DNA of 39,336 nucleotides, from positions 16,182 to 55,517 of the forward strand of contig NZ_MUFB01000012.1 of the NCBI RefSeq assembly GCF_001996005.1. The letters run 5' to 3'. Source of the stretch: Salinivibrio siamensis. Its GTDB lineage: Bacteria; Pseudomonadota; Gammaproteobacteria; Enterobacterales; Vibrionaceae. The notes beneath the pieces were generated by a model that saw only the letters and a program-made list of their open reading frames with translations, was not told the DNA's origin and did no database searches. The position numbers and the translations under genes are program-made. Shown one piece after another: positions 31,821-39,160 of this stretch; position 1 is the first letter of the stretch; every line of letters starts with the position of its first letter.

Positions 31821-34127
31821 ATGCGGTATTTTTCCTCACAGCCTCTATGGCGTTACCTAACGGTTATTATGATTGCGCTGATCGCAGGTTGGTCAGTCTA
31901 TACCTTGGAAAACCAGCGTCAGCAAAGCCGATTTTCTACCGATGTTGAAAAGCAGCGTCACGCACTCAGTAAAGCGTTTTCTCAGCTCTATGAGCTACAA
32001 CTATCGGCGCAGCTTTATCTGCAACAAGAAGGCGGCCCAACGCGTGATAAATTCCATGCCTTTATCGATAACCATACCCAAAAGCGCTCAGGGCTTGATA
32101 GCGTCATGTGGCTACCCCGGGTCAATCGCGCTGAGTTAAAACAGTTTGCCGCGCAACAAGGTCACTATCACCCCTTTCCGCCACTCAATAACCACGCCTG
32201 CCAGTGGGTGATGCGAGGTGATACGTTTCCCGCGCTTTACTTGTCCCCCAAAGCCGCAGCAGAGGGATATTTAGGTTGGCGCGCGGATGCGCAATGCGAG
32301 AATACCGTCACCATGGAGCGTGCTTATTTTAAGCGCCAACCGGTGGCAAGACTGATTCACGACGAGCAAGGACATGGGGTGCGTTGGTTCGCGGCCATTA
32401 CTGCACGAGACGGCCAATTAGCCGGTTTTCTCTCCACCACACTTTATTTTGATACCTTTCTACCCACACTCTGGCAAGATGACACCCCCGCGCCCGATAT
32501 GGGGCTAATCGCCCGCGAAGCCTTTGGCCACCAGCAAATGTTTACCACGCACTCAACGCAAGCATTGCAAAAATGGCGAAATACTCACTCACCCGATATC
32601 ACTATTCCGATAGCCGGAAGCGAAGAAGGGTTAGTGGTCAGGTTCACCCATCTACGCGGCTTGCACACGGGGCTACTCTACGGGGTGCTGGTTGGACTAT
32701 TGGTGCTGTCACTCGGCTTGTCGGTTCTGGCCAGTTTTTGGTCCTACGCCAACCGACTGTCATTGGCACAACACTTAGTCAACAAGCAGACCCGCCAGCT
32801 CACCCACCAAGCACAGCACGACAGTTTAACGGGGCTGGCAAACCGAGCGGCGCTCGACAATGCCTTGGAGGGCGCACTCCAGCAAGTGAGCACCCAGTAC
32901 AGCGAGCATTTTACCTTGCTGTTTATCGATCTCGATCGGTTTAAAGTGGTTAACGACTCTCTCGGTCATGTGACGGGTGACAAGCTTCTTAAGCAGGTAG
33001 CCAAACGCCTGAACCAATCCGTCAGTGGCGAGCGCGTGTTTCGCTTTGGTGGCGACGAATTCATCATTTTGCTTAAAGCCGACAGTTCACTGGCATTGGC
33101 ACAAACTAAGGCCAAGCACCTACTTCAAGCGCTTAGCACACCTTACAAGGTGGACGAGCATATGATTAACCTGTCCGCCAGTATTGGCATTGCCTCGGTG
33201 AACAAAGCCAATGCGTCAGTAACGGATATTATTCAGCAGGCGGATATTGCCATGTATCACGCCAAGCAAACCCGTGATCGCCTCGCGATTTTCCAGCCGG
33301 CCATGCTTGCCAAAGTCCAGCAACGTTTTATTGTCGAACAAGACTTAAAAAAAGGGTTGGCACAGCAGCAGTTTCATCTGATGTTTCAACCTATTTTTGA
33401 TGGCGAACAAGAAACACTCAGCCATGCAGAGGCACTGCTCCGGTGGCAGCATCCGACGCTAGGGCGGATCTCGCCCGCAGAGTTCATCCCAATCGCAGAA
33501 GAAACCGGTTATATTATTGAGCTTGGCGACTGGGTGCTCGAGCAAGTCGCCGACGTATTGGATAAATGGCACACCCGCTTCCCTGCCAATCAATGCCCTT
33601 CTATCACCGTGAATGTATCCGCCAAGCAGTGTCAGTCAGCCACCTTCGCCGATGACGTCGCCTCACTGATCGCCAGGCACCAATTTGCGCCTCAGTGTCT
33701 GGGGTTAGAAATGACGGAGACAGCCTTACTTGAGCACTCAGAAACGGTGGGGAGGAACTTGCGTCAGCTTCACGCACTAGGAATAAAACTGTACCTCGAT
33801 GACTTTGGCACCGGGTATTCATCCCTCTCGCTGCTGCGCCAATATCCGTTTAGCGTGATTAAGATGGATCGCAGTTTTATTATGGATATCGATCAGCCTA
33901 ACGGTAAAGCGGCGCCCCTGTGTCGAGGAATGATTGCCATGGCACATGCCGTCGGTTTAACCGTAGTAGCAGAAGGCGTCGAGACGAAACAGCAGCTATG
34001 CTGGCTTCGCCAACACCAATGTGACTACTTGCAAGGGTATGTGCTCTCTCGCCCGATTGAACGGACAGCACTTGAAGATTGGTTACTGCCGCAATCAAAC
34101 CAGCGAATGGTCTTGGTGCATGGTTGA
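31821..34127 (+). CDS. CHASE-GGDEF-EAL membrane protein
   Basis: The 768-residue inner-membrane protein has a first helix at about 11-29, a periplasmic CHASE sensor domain (about 45-275, with SVMWLPRVNRAELKQF and GVRWFAAITARDG), and a second helix at about 287-310. The cytoplasmic GGDEF domain (about 325-485) begins HDSLTGLANR and has an intact GGDEF at about 409-413. The EAL domain (about 500-755) has AEALLRW near 536, NVSAKQ, LEMTET, DDFGTGYSSL near 660 and VAEGVET. Both catalytic motifs are intact, so it may make or break c-di-GMP, or one domain may be regulatory. The ATG at 31821 has no good ribosome-binding sequence. The 3' end overlaps the convergent GNAT gene by 33 bases. Confidence 0.9.
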   Translation: MRYFSSQPLWRYLTVIMIALIAGWSVYTLENQRQQSRFSTDVEKQRHALSKAFSQLYELQLSAQLYLQQEGGPTRDKFHAFIDNHTQKRSGLDSVMWLPRVNRAELKQFAAQQGHYHPFPPLNNHACQWVMRGDTFPALYLSPKAAAEGYLGWRADAQCENTVTMERAYFKRQPVARLIHDEQGHGVRWFAAITARDGQLAGFLSTTLYFDTFLPTLWQDDTPAPDMGLIAREAFGHQQMFTTHSTQALQKWRNTHSPDITIPIAGSEEGLVVRFTHLRGLHTGLLYGVLVGLLVLSLGLSVLASFWSYANRLSLAQHLVNKQTRQLTHQAQHDSLTGLANRAALDNALEGALQQVSTQYSEHFTLLFIDLDRFKVVNDSLGHVTGDKLLKQVAKRLNQSVSGERVFRFGGDEFIILLKADSSLALAQTKAKHLLQALSTPYKVDEHMINLSASIGIASVNKANASVTDIIQQADIAMYHAKQTRDRLAIFQPAMLAKVQQRFIVEQDLKKGLAQQQFHLMFQPIFDGEQETLSHAEALLRWQHPTLGRISPAEFIPIAEETGYIIELGDWVLEQVADVLDKWHTRFPANQCPSITVNVSAKQCQSATFADDVASLIARHQFAPQCLGLEMTETALLEHSETVGRNLRQLHALGIKLYLDDFGTGYSSLSLLRQYPFSVIKMDRSFIMDIDQPNGKAAPLCRGMIAMAHAVGLTVVAEGVETKQQLCWLRQHQCDYLQGYVLSRPIERTALEDWLLPQSNQRMVLVHG

Positions 34128-34724
34128 GGCGACAGCGGCCAGGGTGTTGGCGGACGAGGGACCGTTTTGACGCACTGGCGCAGCTTGCTGCAACCACTCA
34201 TCGCGCAATACCCCATAACGAAGTGAGTCATAGTACTCACCTTGATAATAACGGACGGCGCGTAAGCGCCCCTCTTCGCGCATCCCTAGTGCTTTAGCAC
34301 AGCGCATCATCCCCGTGTTCCCCGACCAAGTGGTCAAGCCGATTCGGTTGACTTGATGGCGAATAAATAATTGGTCAATCCACTGCGTCAGAGCACGTCG
34401 GCCGATACCTTTGCCCCAGTGGACAGGATCGAAAATAGTGATCCCCACTTCCAACCAACGCGTGCGCTTGTCTTCCCAATACAGGGTGACATAACCCACA
34501 GGCTTATTGTCCACACAAATCACCTGCGCCGTGTCACCCACGATGAAACGACGAAAAAGACCAAAACGAAACGACCAAAACGACACCGGATCTATCGGTG
34601 TATACGGCGCATCATACTGCTTCCAAGCACGGGAATAATATATATTACGCCAAAAGTAGCGCGCTTCGTTGCGCTGCGCAGGCCGAATGGTGACGACGCA
34701 ACATTCAGATACATCCACATCCAT
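34095..34724 (-). CDS. GNAT-family N-acetyltransferase
   Basis: The 209-residue cytoplasmic protein has a RimJ/RimL-type GNAT fold: a first strand (VVTIRPAQRNEARYF), a central strand LEVGITIFDPVHWGKGIGRRAL with the acetyl-CoA-binding loop GKGIGR near 120, then LTTWSGNTGMMRCAKALGM near 150. Members acetylate protein N-termini or small amines; no substrate can be inferred. The C-terminal ~30 residues overlap, on the opposite strand, the end of the CHASE-GGDEF-EAL gene by 33 bases. The ATG at 34724 has only a distant purine-rich sequence upstream. Confidence 0.85.
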   Translation of the reverse strand: MDVDVSECCVVTIRPAQRNEARYFWRNIYYSRAWKQYDAPYTPIDPVSFWSFRFGLFRRFIVGDTAQVICVDNKPVGYVTLYWEDKRTRWLEVGITIFDPVHWGKGIGRRALTQWIDQLFIRHQVNRIGLTTWSGNTGMMRCAKALGMREEGRLRAVRYYQGEYYDSLRYGVLRDEWLQQAAPVRQNGPSSANTLAAVASTMHQDHSLV

Positions 34725-34817
34725 GTAAGATTATTGCTCTCTCTTTACCAAATGATGGGCGACGACGCTGTCCGCTCGGCGCGACCGCTTGTCGGTATGA
34801 CCCACAAGGGTACCCAG

Positions 34818-34881
34818 TCTAACTCAATTAACCACCACATTGGCGACCTCCGTCAAAGAACCCACTTAATTGAGTGTAGAC
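34818..34881. repeat. Inverted repeat between eamA-type gene and GNAT gene
   Basis: GTCTAACTCAATTAA (34818-34832) and TTAATTGAGTGTAGAC (34866-34881) are complementary apart from one inserted base, separated by 33 bases. The gap between the two leftward genes is otherwise featureless. It could be an operator pair, an RNA hairpin with a long loop, or the ends of a very small element. Confidence 0.5.
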
Positions 34882-34883
34882 GG

Positions 34884-35756
34884 TTACTGACAGGACGGCT
34901 GCCTTGATTGCTGTGATATGGCAACGCCCAGCATCACAAGCCCTCCACCGAGGATGTGATACTGAGTCAGTATTTCTCCCAGTACCGCCACTGCAATAGC
35001 CGCTGTCATCACGGGTAAAAGGTTCATGTACATCGCCGTTCGACTCGCCCCATTGAGCGCGATAGCGTTTAGCCAAATCGCAGGCGCAAGCACGGAAGCG
35101 CCTAAGGCGGCAAACCCCACTAGCGGATAGGCGTCAGCGGGGATGGCAGGACTGGGCGCCATCCACAGAACGGGCAACAACATCACCACCGCAAATACAG
35201 CTTGTACATACACAGACACCCAATTGGACAGCGCCATCGACCAACGTTTAAGTAAAACGCAATACAGCGCATACGAGGACGCACATACCAGCATTAGCCC
35301 GTCTCCCACCGACGCGCCTGCGTGAAAAAGAGAAAGCGGTTTGCCCAGCGTTAGCATATACACCAAGCCAGCGAAGGATAACACGGCCCCGAGGATCGCA
35401 CGCATCGTCAACGGCTGTGACAGCACAGGCACACTGATCAACAAGCTCAACATGGGCACCAACGACATAATCAGCGCCATATTGGTCGCCGTCGTGGTTT
35501 GCGCAGCAAAATAGGCAACGGATTGGTTAGTGACCATGCCTAACAGCGCTAGAATGGCAAGACGTGGTGCATAGCAACGCACCGCACGTCGTTGGCGCCA
35601 TAATGTCGGTAAACAAAACGGCGTTAATACCAAAATGGCAAAAAACCACCGATAGAATGCCATCGCACCCGGTGCAATCACAGTGACAGACATCTTGTTT
35701 ACAATCGTGTTGACCGACCAAATGAGCACCGCCGCCAATGGCAAGAGAAATGGCAT
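34884..35756 (-). CDS. EamA-family (DMT) transporter
   Basis: The ~290-residue inner-membrane protein has about ten transmembrane helices in two EamA repeats (first PLAAVLIWSVNTIVNKM, second starting GDGLMLVCASSYALYCVLLKRW). Membership of the drug/metabolite transporter superfamily is clear. Substrates in the family range from amino acids to nucleosides, so none is assigned. Two ATG codons are adjacent; GAGG lies five bases before the second (35756), which I chose. A parS2 site lies 42 bases upstream. The end has no recognisable terminator apart from the inverted repeat at 34818-34881. Confidence 0.88.
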   Translation of the reverse strand: MPFLLPLAAVLIWSVNTIVNKMSVTVIAPGAMAFYRWFFAILVLTPFCLPTLWRQRRAVRCYAPRLAILALLGMVTNQSVAYFAAQTTTATNMALIMSLVPMLSLLISVPVLSQPLTMRAILGAVLSFAGLVYMLTLGKPLSLFHAGASVGDGLMLVCASSYALYCVLLKRWSMALSNWVSVYVQAVFAVVMLLPVLWMAPSPAIPADAYPLVGFAALGASVLAPAIWLNAIALNGASRTAMYMNLLPVMTAAIAVAVLGEILTQYHILGGGLVMLGVAISQQSRQPSCQ

Positions 35757-35799
35757 CATGGCCTCGCAAAGCCCAATATAGCGTGGAAGAAAGTAGGCA

Positions 35800-35814
35800 G
35801 TTTACACTGTAAAA
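35800..35814. other. parS2: parS2 centromere site (ParB2 binding)
   Basis: GTTTACACTGTAAAA fits NTTTACANTGTAAAN exactly. It lies between the EamA-type gene and the rctB terminator, about 3.3 kb from the origin copy. Confidence 0.87.
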
Positions 35815-35884
35815 TGCAGAATAAAACCAATAGCTGACGTGACCCCACGACAAAGAGGGGAAACGCATCATCGTTGGCAAGGAA

Positions 35885-35907
35885 GAAAAAAGCGGGCAAA
35901 GCCCGCT
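35885..35907 (-). terminator. Intrinsic terminator downstream of rctB
   Basis: AGCGGGC (35891-35897) and GCCCGCT (35901-35907) pair around AAA. Read leftwards it is followed by six T residues. It should end the rctB transcript about 130 bases after the stop codon. The stretch 35908-36034 holds nothing else I can name. Confidence 0.88.
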
Positions 35908-36034
35908 CGGCAAGTGATTAGCCAAATGGTGCCATCAAGGCACCCAATAGGACAAAGGTATCTATCAGTGAGTAGTTTACGCCGCTCATCAAAGGTTGTG
36001 TCATTACCACGTCAACAACCTGCAAAATCGGTCA

Positions 36035-38014
36035 CTACCCTCCCATCGCTATATCATCCAAGGCCTTGAGCACTTGCCCATCGAGATGGCCCTCAAACAC
36101 GCGCTGACAGACTTTTCTTCGCACGGCTAACCCAGATATCAACTTTTCAATAGAAAGATGTCTATCGAGCTGTTGTTGATTGTAAAACTCAATCGTACGG
36201 CTGAGCGTTTCATAGGAGACGACCTGATCACCGACCCGCAACCAATCCAGTTTTTCGAGATAACCCTGACATTCTTCGGTAATCACGGAGGAAGGATGGC
36301 CTGTCATCGCCGACAGCGCGGTAATGCTCCGTTGCAACGCCTCCTCAGACGTATACTTTGAGAGCACAATGGTCAGCTCATCCGCATTAATCTCAACCAA
36401 GTGCTTGCGTTGTTTCACACGACGCCCTAACCGGCCACTGCTCTTCTCTTTGCGCTGGATCGGTTCAAACTCGCCATCAATGATCCCGGAAAGCTGATCA
36501 AGGTCTTGGCTAGGAAGGATCTCATTTCTCAGCGGATTGGGCATAGTGGGAGCCAACGAGCGCTTGCCCTCATTATACATTTTGGCACGAGAGTAGCGGA
36601 TCACTTCGTCGACGTTGCACTTTATATCCATGCGATAGTCAGGATATTTTTTCTCTTCATCTTCGCGCGTTAACGTTAAGTGATATCCCCACAAGTTCAC
36701 CGCAAAGACAGACTCTGTCACCTTACCTTCAGCCAGCTTTCTGAGCTCCCGGGTTAAATCACTGGAAAAACGGCGCCATTCGATATTACGGGCCATTTTT
36801 TGGTTCAGCTCGCTAAGTAGCATGGTATCTTCGAGTCGACGCGACATACGGCTTCTGAAGAGCGAATAGAGTTGAAACACCAAGGTATGCTGACGCAATA
36901 TTTCTGGTGGAAATAAAAAGAAGTAATCACGCGTCATCAATTCTTCAAAGAACGAGGGCTCCCATACCAAGATATAAAGGTTGGGCTTGATCCTGACCTC
37001 ACCGTCTTCACCCTCTTTGGGTGCTTCCTCGGAAGCGGTAATGGTTCTGGCTAAGAACCGGAATCGGTCACTTTTGAACCCTTCTGGCATGTTTTCACTC
37101 AGCCAACGACCTGTTAGTTCATGAAGCTGAAAGTCAGTAAACTCGATTCTATCAATGCTCTCGCGGATGGCATCACGCGCAGGACCACTGTCTTTTTTAC
37201 CCCGTAACTGCAGGATATCAGTGATATAGATCGGTGTTTTGTTGCCTATAGATTGGGTCTGTAACTCGTAATTGGGTAAATGATGATCATGATACTGCAC
37301 CGTGAGGGTGAACAGGGCGAACAGTGTCATCAGATCATCAACCGTCATGATCGACTTGGCCGATCGCGTTTCAATGATCGCCTTAGTGCCGCTGATCGCC
37401 ACCATCGACTTCTGATAACCCTTTTTGGTTCGCGGTGGAGCAAGCGCTTGATCAATGATCCCAGCCCAACTGGTCGGTGAGACCAAAATCTGATCTTTTT
37501 CACCAGGCATCATCGGAGGGGTGCCTAGTCCATGTTCACTGAGCAATTGTCGATTAACTTGCGTTTGCGCTAACGCTTTCGACCGTTTTTGCTTGACGGC
37601 ATCGCGACTTTTTTCTGTCATCAAGCCTGCACTGCCGAGTGATGAAATCAATCGGCTGGGATTAACAAACTGATGCAGCATGGTTTTGCCTGCGAGTCCT
37701 TCTTCAAACCGCACGGGTTGCTGAATGAACAGTCCTAACTGGACAGCGGCACGGAGTCGTTGTTGGATGGCTGCGCGAGTGAGTTGCCCGTCTGTTGCGT
37801 CAACCAATTCTGTGGTAGATACATACCCGTCTTGAGAGGCAAAACCGCGTACTGAAATTAAGTTCAGTAGCTCTAGAATACTTTTGGTTACCCCTTTAAA
37901 GTGCTCATACTGTGCAAGCCAATCAATCAACTGATCGTGTACGGCGAACAAATGCCCGTCTTTGTGGGAGCGAGGGGCTTTTATCAAGATTTTTTCGGGT
38001 TTACTGGCACTCAT
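36035..38014 (-). CDS. rctB: Chromosome II replication initiator RctB
   Basis: The 659-residue protein is essentially the same length as V. cholerae RctB (658) and is recognised from its overall sequence, beginning MSASKPEKILIKAPRSHKDG and containing HLFAVHDQLIDWLAQYEHFKG and KPNLYILVWEPSFFEELMTR. RctB has no relatives outside Vibrionaceae secondary chromosomes. It binds 12-mers (activating) and 39-mers (inhibiting) at ori2 and melts the origin. From family knowledge, its central part holds winged-helix DNA-binding domains and its C-terminal part is regulatory. In the known systems Dam methylation of GATC inside 12-mers is needed for binding. AAGGA lies before the ATG. The gene reads away from the origin and ends at a terminator. 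Confidence 0.97.
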   Translation of the reverse strand: MSASKPEKILIKAPRSHKDGHLFAVHDQLIDWLAQYEHFKGVTKSILELLNLISVRGFASQDGYVSTTELVDATDGQLTRAAIQQRLRAAVQLGLFIQQPVRFEEGLAGKTMLHQFVNPSRLISSLGSAGLMTEKSRDAVKQKRSKALAQTQVNRQLLSEHGLGTPPMMPGEKDQILVSPTSWAGIIDQALAPPRTKKGYQKSMVAISGTKAIIETRSAKSIMTVDDLMTLFALFTLTVQYHDHHLPNYELQTQSIGNKTPIYITDILQLRGKKDSGPARDAIRESIDRIEFTDFQLHELTGRWLSENMPEGFKSDRFRFLARTITASEEAPKEGEDGEVRIKPNLYILVWEPSFFEELMTRDYFFLFPPEILRQHTLVFQLYSLFRSRMSRRLEDTMLLSELNQKMARNIEWRRFSSDLTRELRKLAEGKVTESVFAVNLWGYHLTLTREDEEKKYPDYRMDIKCNVDEVIRYSRAKMYNEGKRSLAPTMPNPLRNEILPSQDLDQLSGIIDGEFEPIQRKEKSSGRLGRRVKQRKHLVEINADELTIVLSKYTSEEALQRSITALSAMTGHPSSVITEECQGYLEKLDWLRVGDQVVSYETLSRTIEFYNQQQLDRHLSIEKLISGLAVRRKVCQRVFEGHLDGQVLKALDDIAMGG

Positions 38015-38094
38015 GTCAGCTTAAATCCTTTGTCACGGGCATACTCAACGCGCATTTTTTTAAAATTGAGGTGACGGAAACCGTAAATCGATCA

Positions 38095-38260
38095 CTCTTC
38101 CAGGGAAAGACTAATAAAAAAAGACCCAAAAAGAAAGATCTTTTTTATTGCGCTTTTTAACTGATCTTTATGATTATTCTGATCTAATTTGATGATCTGA
38201 TCTTATGATCCGAGTGGCTAGTTTGTTATAACACCATGATTTTTATGAATTATAATTTCA
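38095..38260. other. AT-rich unwinding region of ori2
   Basis: The segment has runs of A and T (aaaaaaa near 38117, tttttta near 38141) and six GATC sites in 38137-38210. TGATCT occurs at 38162, 38180 and 38198, exactly 18 bases apart, with an extra copy at 38193. It lies between the rctB start and the 12-mer array, where V. cholerae ori2 melts. The rctB promoter should also be in or next to it. Confidence 0.7.
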
Positions 38261-38274
38261 TCCCTCTCGAAAGC

Positions 38275-38401
38275 ATGATCATCAATGTCTTGGAGGCATG
38301 ATCAACATCATGCACCAACGATGATCAAGTGAGGCCTGCATCAATGATCAACACCTTACCGCATTAATGATCAGATAATAACTGAAACAATGATCAAGCG
38401 T
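38275..38401 (+). repeat. Array of six RctB 12-mer-like sites
   Basis: ATGATCA begins at 38275, 38298, 38321, 38344, 38367 and 38390, all in the same orientation and exactly 23 bases apart. The next bases favour AA or AG. Each contains GATC, a Dam site, as in the V. cholerae 12-mers, where six such sites form the initiator array. Confidence 0.93.
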
Positions 38402-38411
38402 GATACACATC

Positions 38412-38420
38412 TTATCCACA
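38412..38420 (+). other. DnaA box
   Basis: TTATCCACA is a consensus DnaA box. It lies 11 bases beyond the sixth 12-mer-like site, so the origin should also need DnaA, as shown for V. cholerae ori2. Confidence 0.85.
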
Positions 38421-38490
38421 GCTATAGGATGTCGCGGGTGATGACGTTATTGGATTCGGTGGTTAATCAGGCTAATGAGGCTTAGGAACA

Positions 38491-39003
38491 ATGATCAAGA
38501 CAGCGCTTTTTTAGCTGATTTGATGAAAAAGCGTGCATGTTGCCGATAAGTCTAGCGGCTATTTCACTTTCATCCTCCAAATCGAGATGACATTGACAGT
38601 ATAACTGCCATAGGAATGTATGTGTCCGGTTAGTGGAACAATGATCATGTATGAGATCGTGCTGTTCGATCATCTTGATGTAAACCGTTGTTTAGTCCAC
38701 GTGATATGGATGGAATGCCCGGATCCTTCTCGATCCCTTGTTACACCTGACGTTATCCGTAATTTGGCGGTTCGACTATATCGTTCCGAACAACCGCCCA
38801 GGCTGGTAGTCTTTACAGCCAGTCTTGATCATTGTTCCGTAATATACAGAGACACATCGCGCAGATTTGCCGATGATTTAACCCATAATTCTGCTTGATC
38901 ATGCTTCCCCAACTGCGCCTTTACTCTCGAAAGCATGATCAAGTATTAGCATCCATTAAGGCCGAACACCTTGATCATCGTTACGGGAAAAATGATCAAA
39001 ACC
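38491..39003. repeat. Scattered ATGATCA sites of the ori2 control region
   Basis: Further copies lie at 38491, 38641, 38935 and 38992 on the plus strand, and at 38826-38832, 38896-38902 and 38972-38978 in reverse orientation. Most extend to ATGATCAAG. In contrast to the array they are irregular and in both orientations. By position they correspond to the rctA-linked incompatibility region of V. cholerae ori2, which titrates RctB. Confidence 0.75.
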
Positions 39004-39145
39004 GTGGTAAGCCATCGCATGAACGGCTAATGGGTGAGATTGTTAACCGCTCTCCCCTCTTATGGGGTAAAAGGCGATAAATTCGGTTCAACGATCGGGT
39101 ACCGTAAATTAGCCATTCAAAGATAGGCTTCCGACTCTATCAACT

Positions 39146-39160
39146 GTTTACATTGTAAAT
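39146..39160. other. parS2: parS2 centromere site near ori2 and parA2
   Basis: GTTTACATTGTAAAT fits NTTTACANTGTAAAN exactly. It lies at the outer edge of ori2, where V. cholerae carries the parA2-parB2 operon, so it probably lies in the leader of parA2, which would start beyond 39336. Positions 39161-39336 hold no recognisable gene. Confidence 0.87.

Larger units (their letters stand above)
38040..39110. other. ori2: ori2, replication origin of the secondary chromosome
   Basis: This non-coding segment beside rctB contains, from rctB outwards, a poly-A/T-rich GATC-dense segment (about 38095-38260), six regularly spaced ATGATCA sites, a consensus DnaA box, and seven further scattered ATGATCA sites. 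The order is that of V. cholerae ori2: an AT-rich unwinding region and 12-mer array as minimal origin, then a control region holding extra RctB sites around the untranslated rctA locus. The two reading frames in 38620-39080 run through these sites and are not convincing genes. I could not identify the 39-mers with confidence. Confidence 0.93.

Noticed and set aside
34371-34907. 178-codon frame opposite the GNAT gene
   Set aside because: It is antisense to a well-supported acetyltransferase and extends through an inverted repeat; composition is Arg/Thr/His-rich without a domain.
38275-38401. Plasmid iteron origin as an alternative reading of the repeat array
   Set aside because: The adjacent full-length RctB, the Dam sites in each repeat, the parS2 sites and the housekeeping genes nearby point to a chromosome rather than a plasmid.
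38275-38401. CRISPR array
   Set aside because: The repeats are only 7-12 bases with 11-16 base intervals, and there are no cas genes; this is the initiator-binding array.
38620-38898. 92-codon frame across the ori2 control region
   Set aside because: It runs through RctB-type sites, has no ribosome-binding sequence or recognisable domain, and its codons are dictated by GATC repeats. The region is better read as the untranslated rctA-like segment.
38895-39080. 61-codon frame at the position of rctA
   Set aside because: It contains four ATGATCA-type sites and has a poor start context. In V. cholerae rctA is transcribed but not translated, so I did not call a protein.
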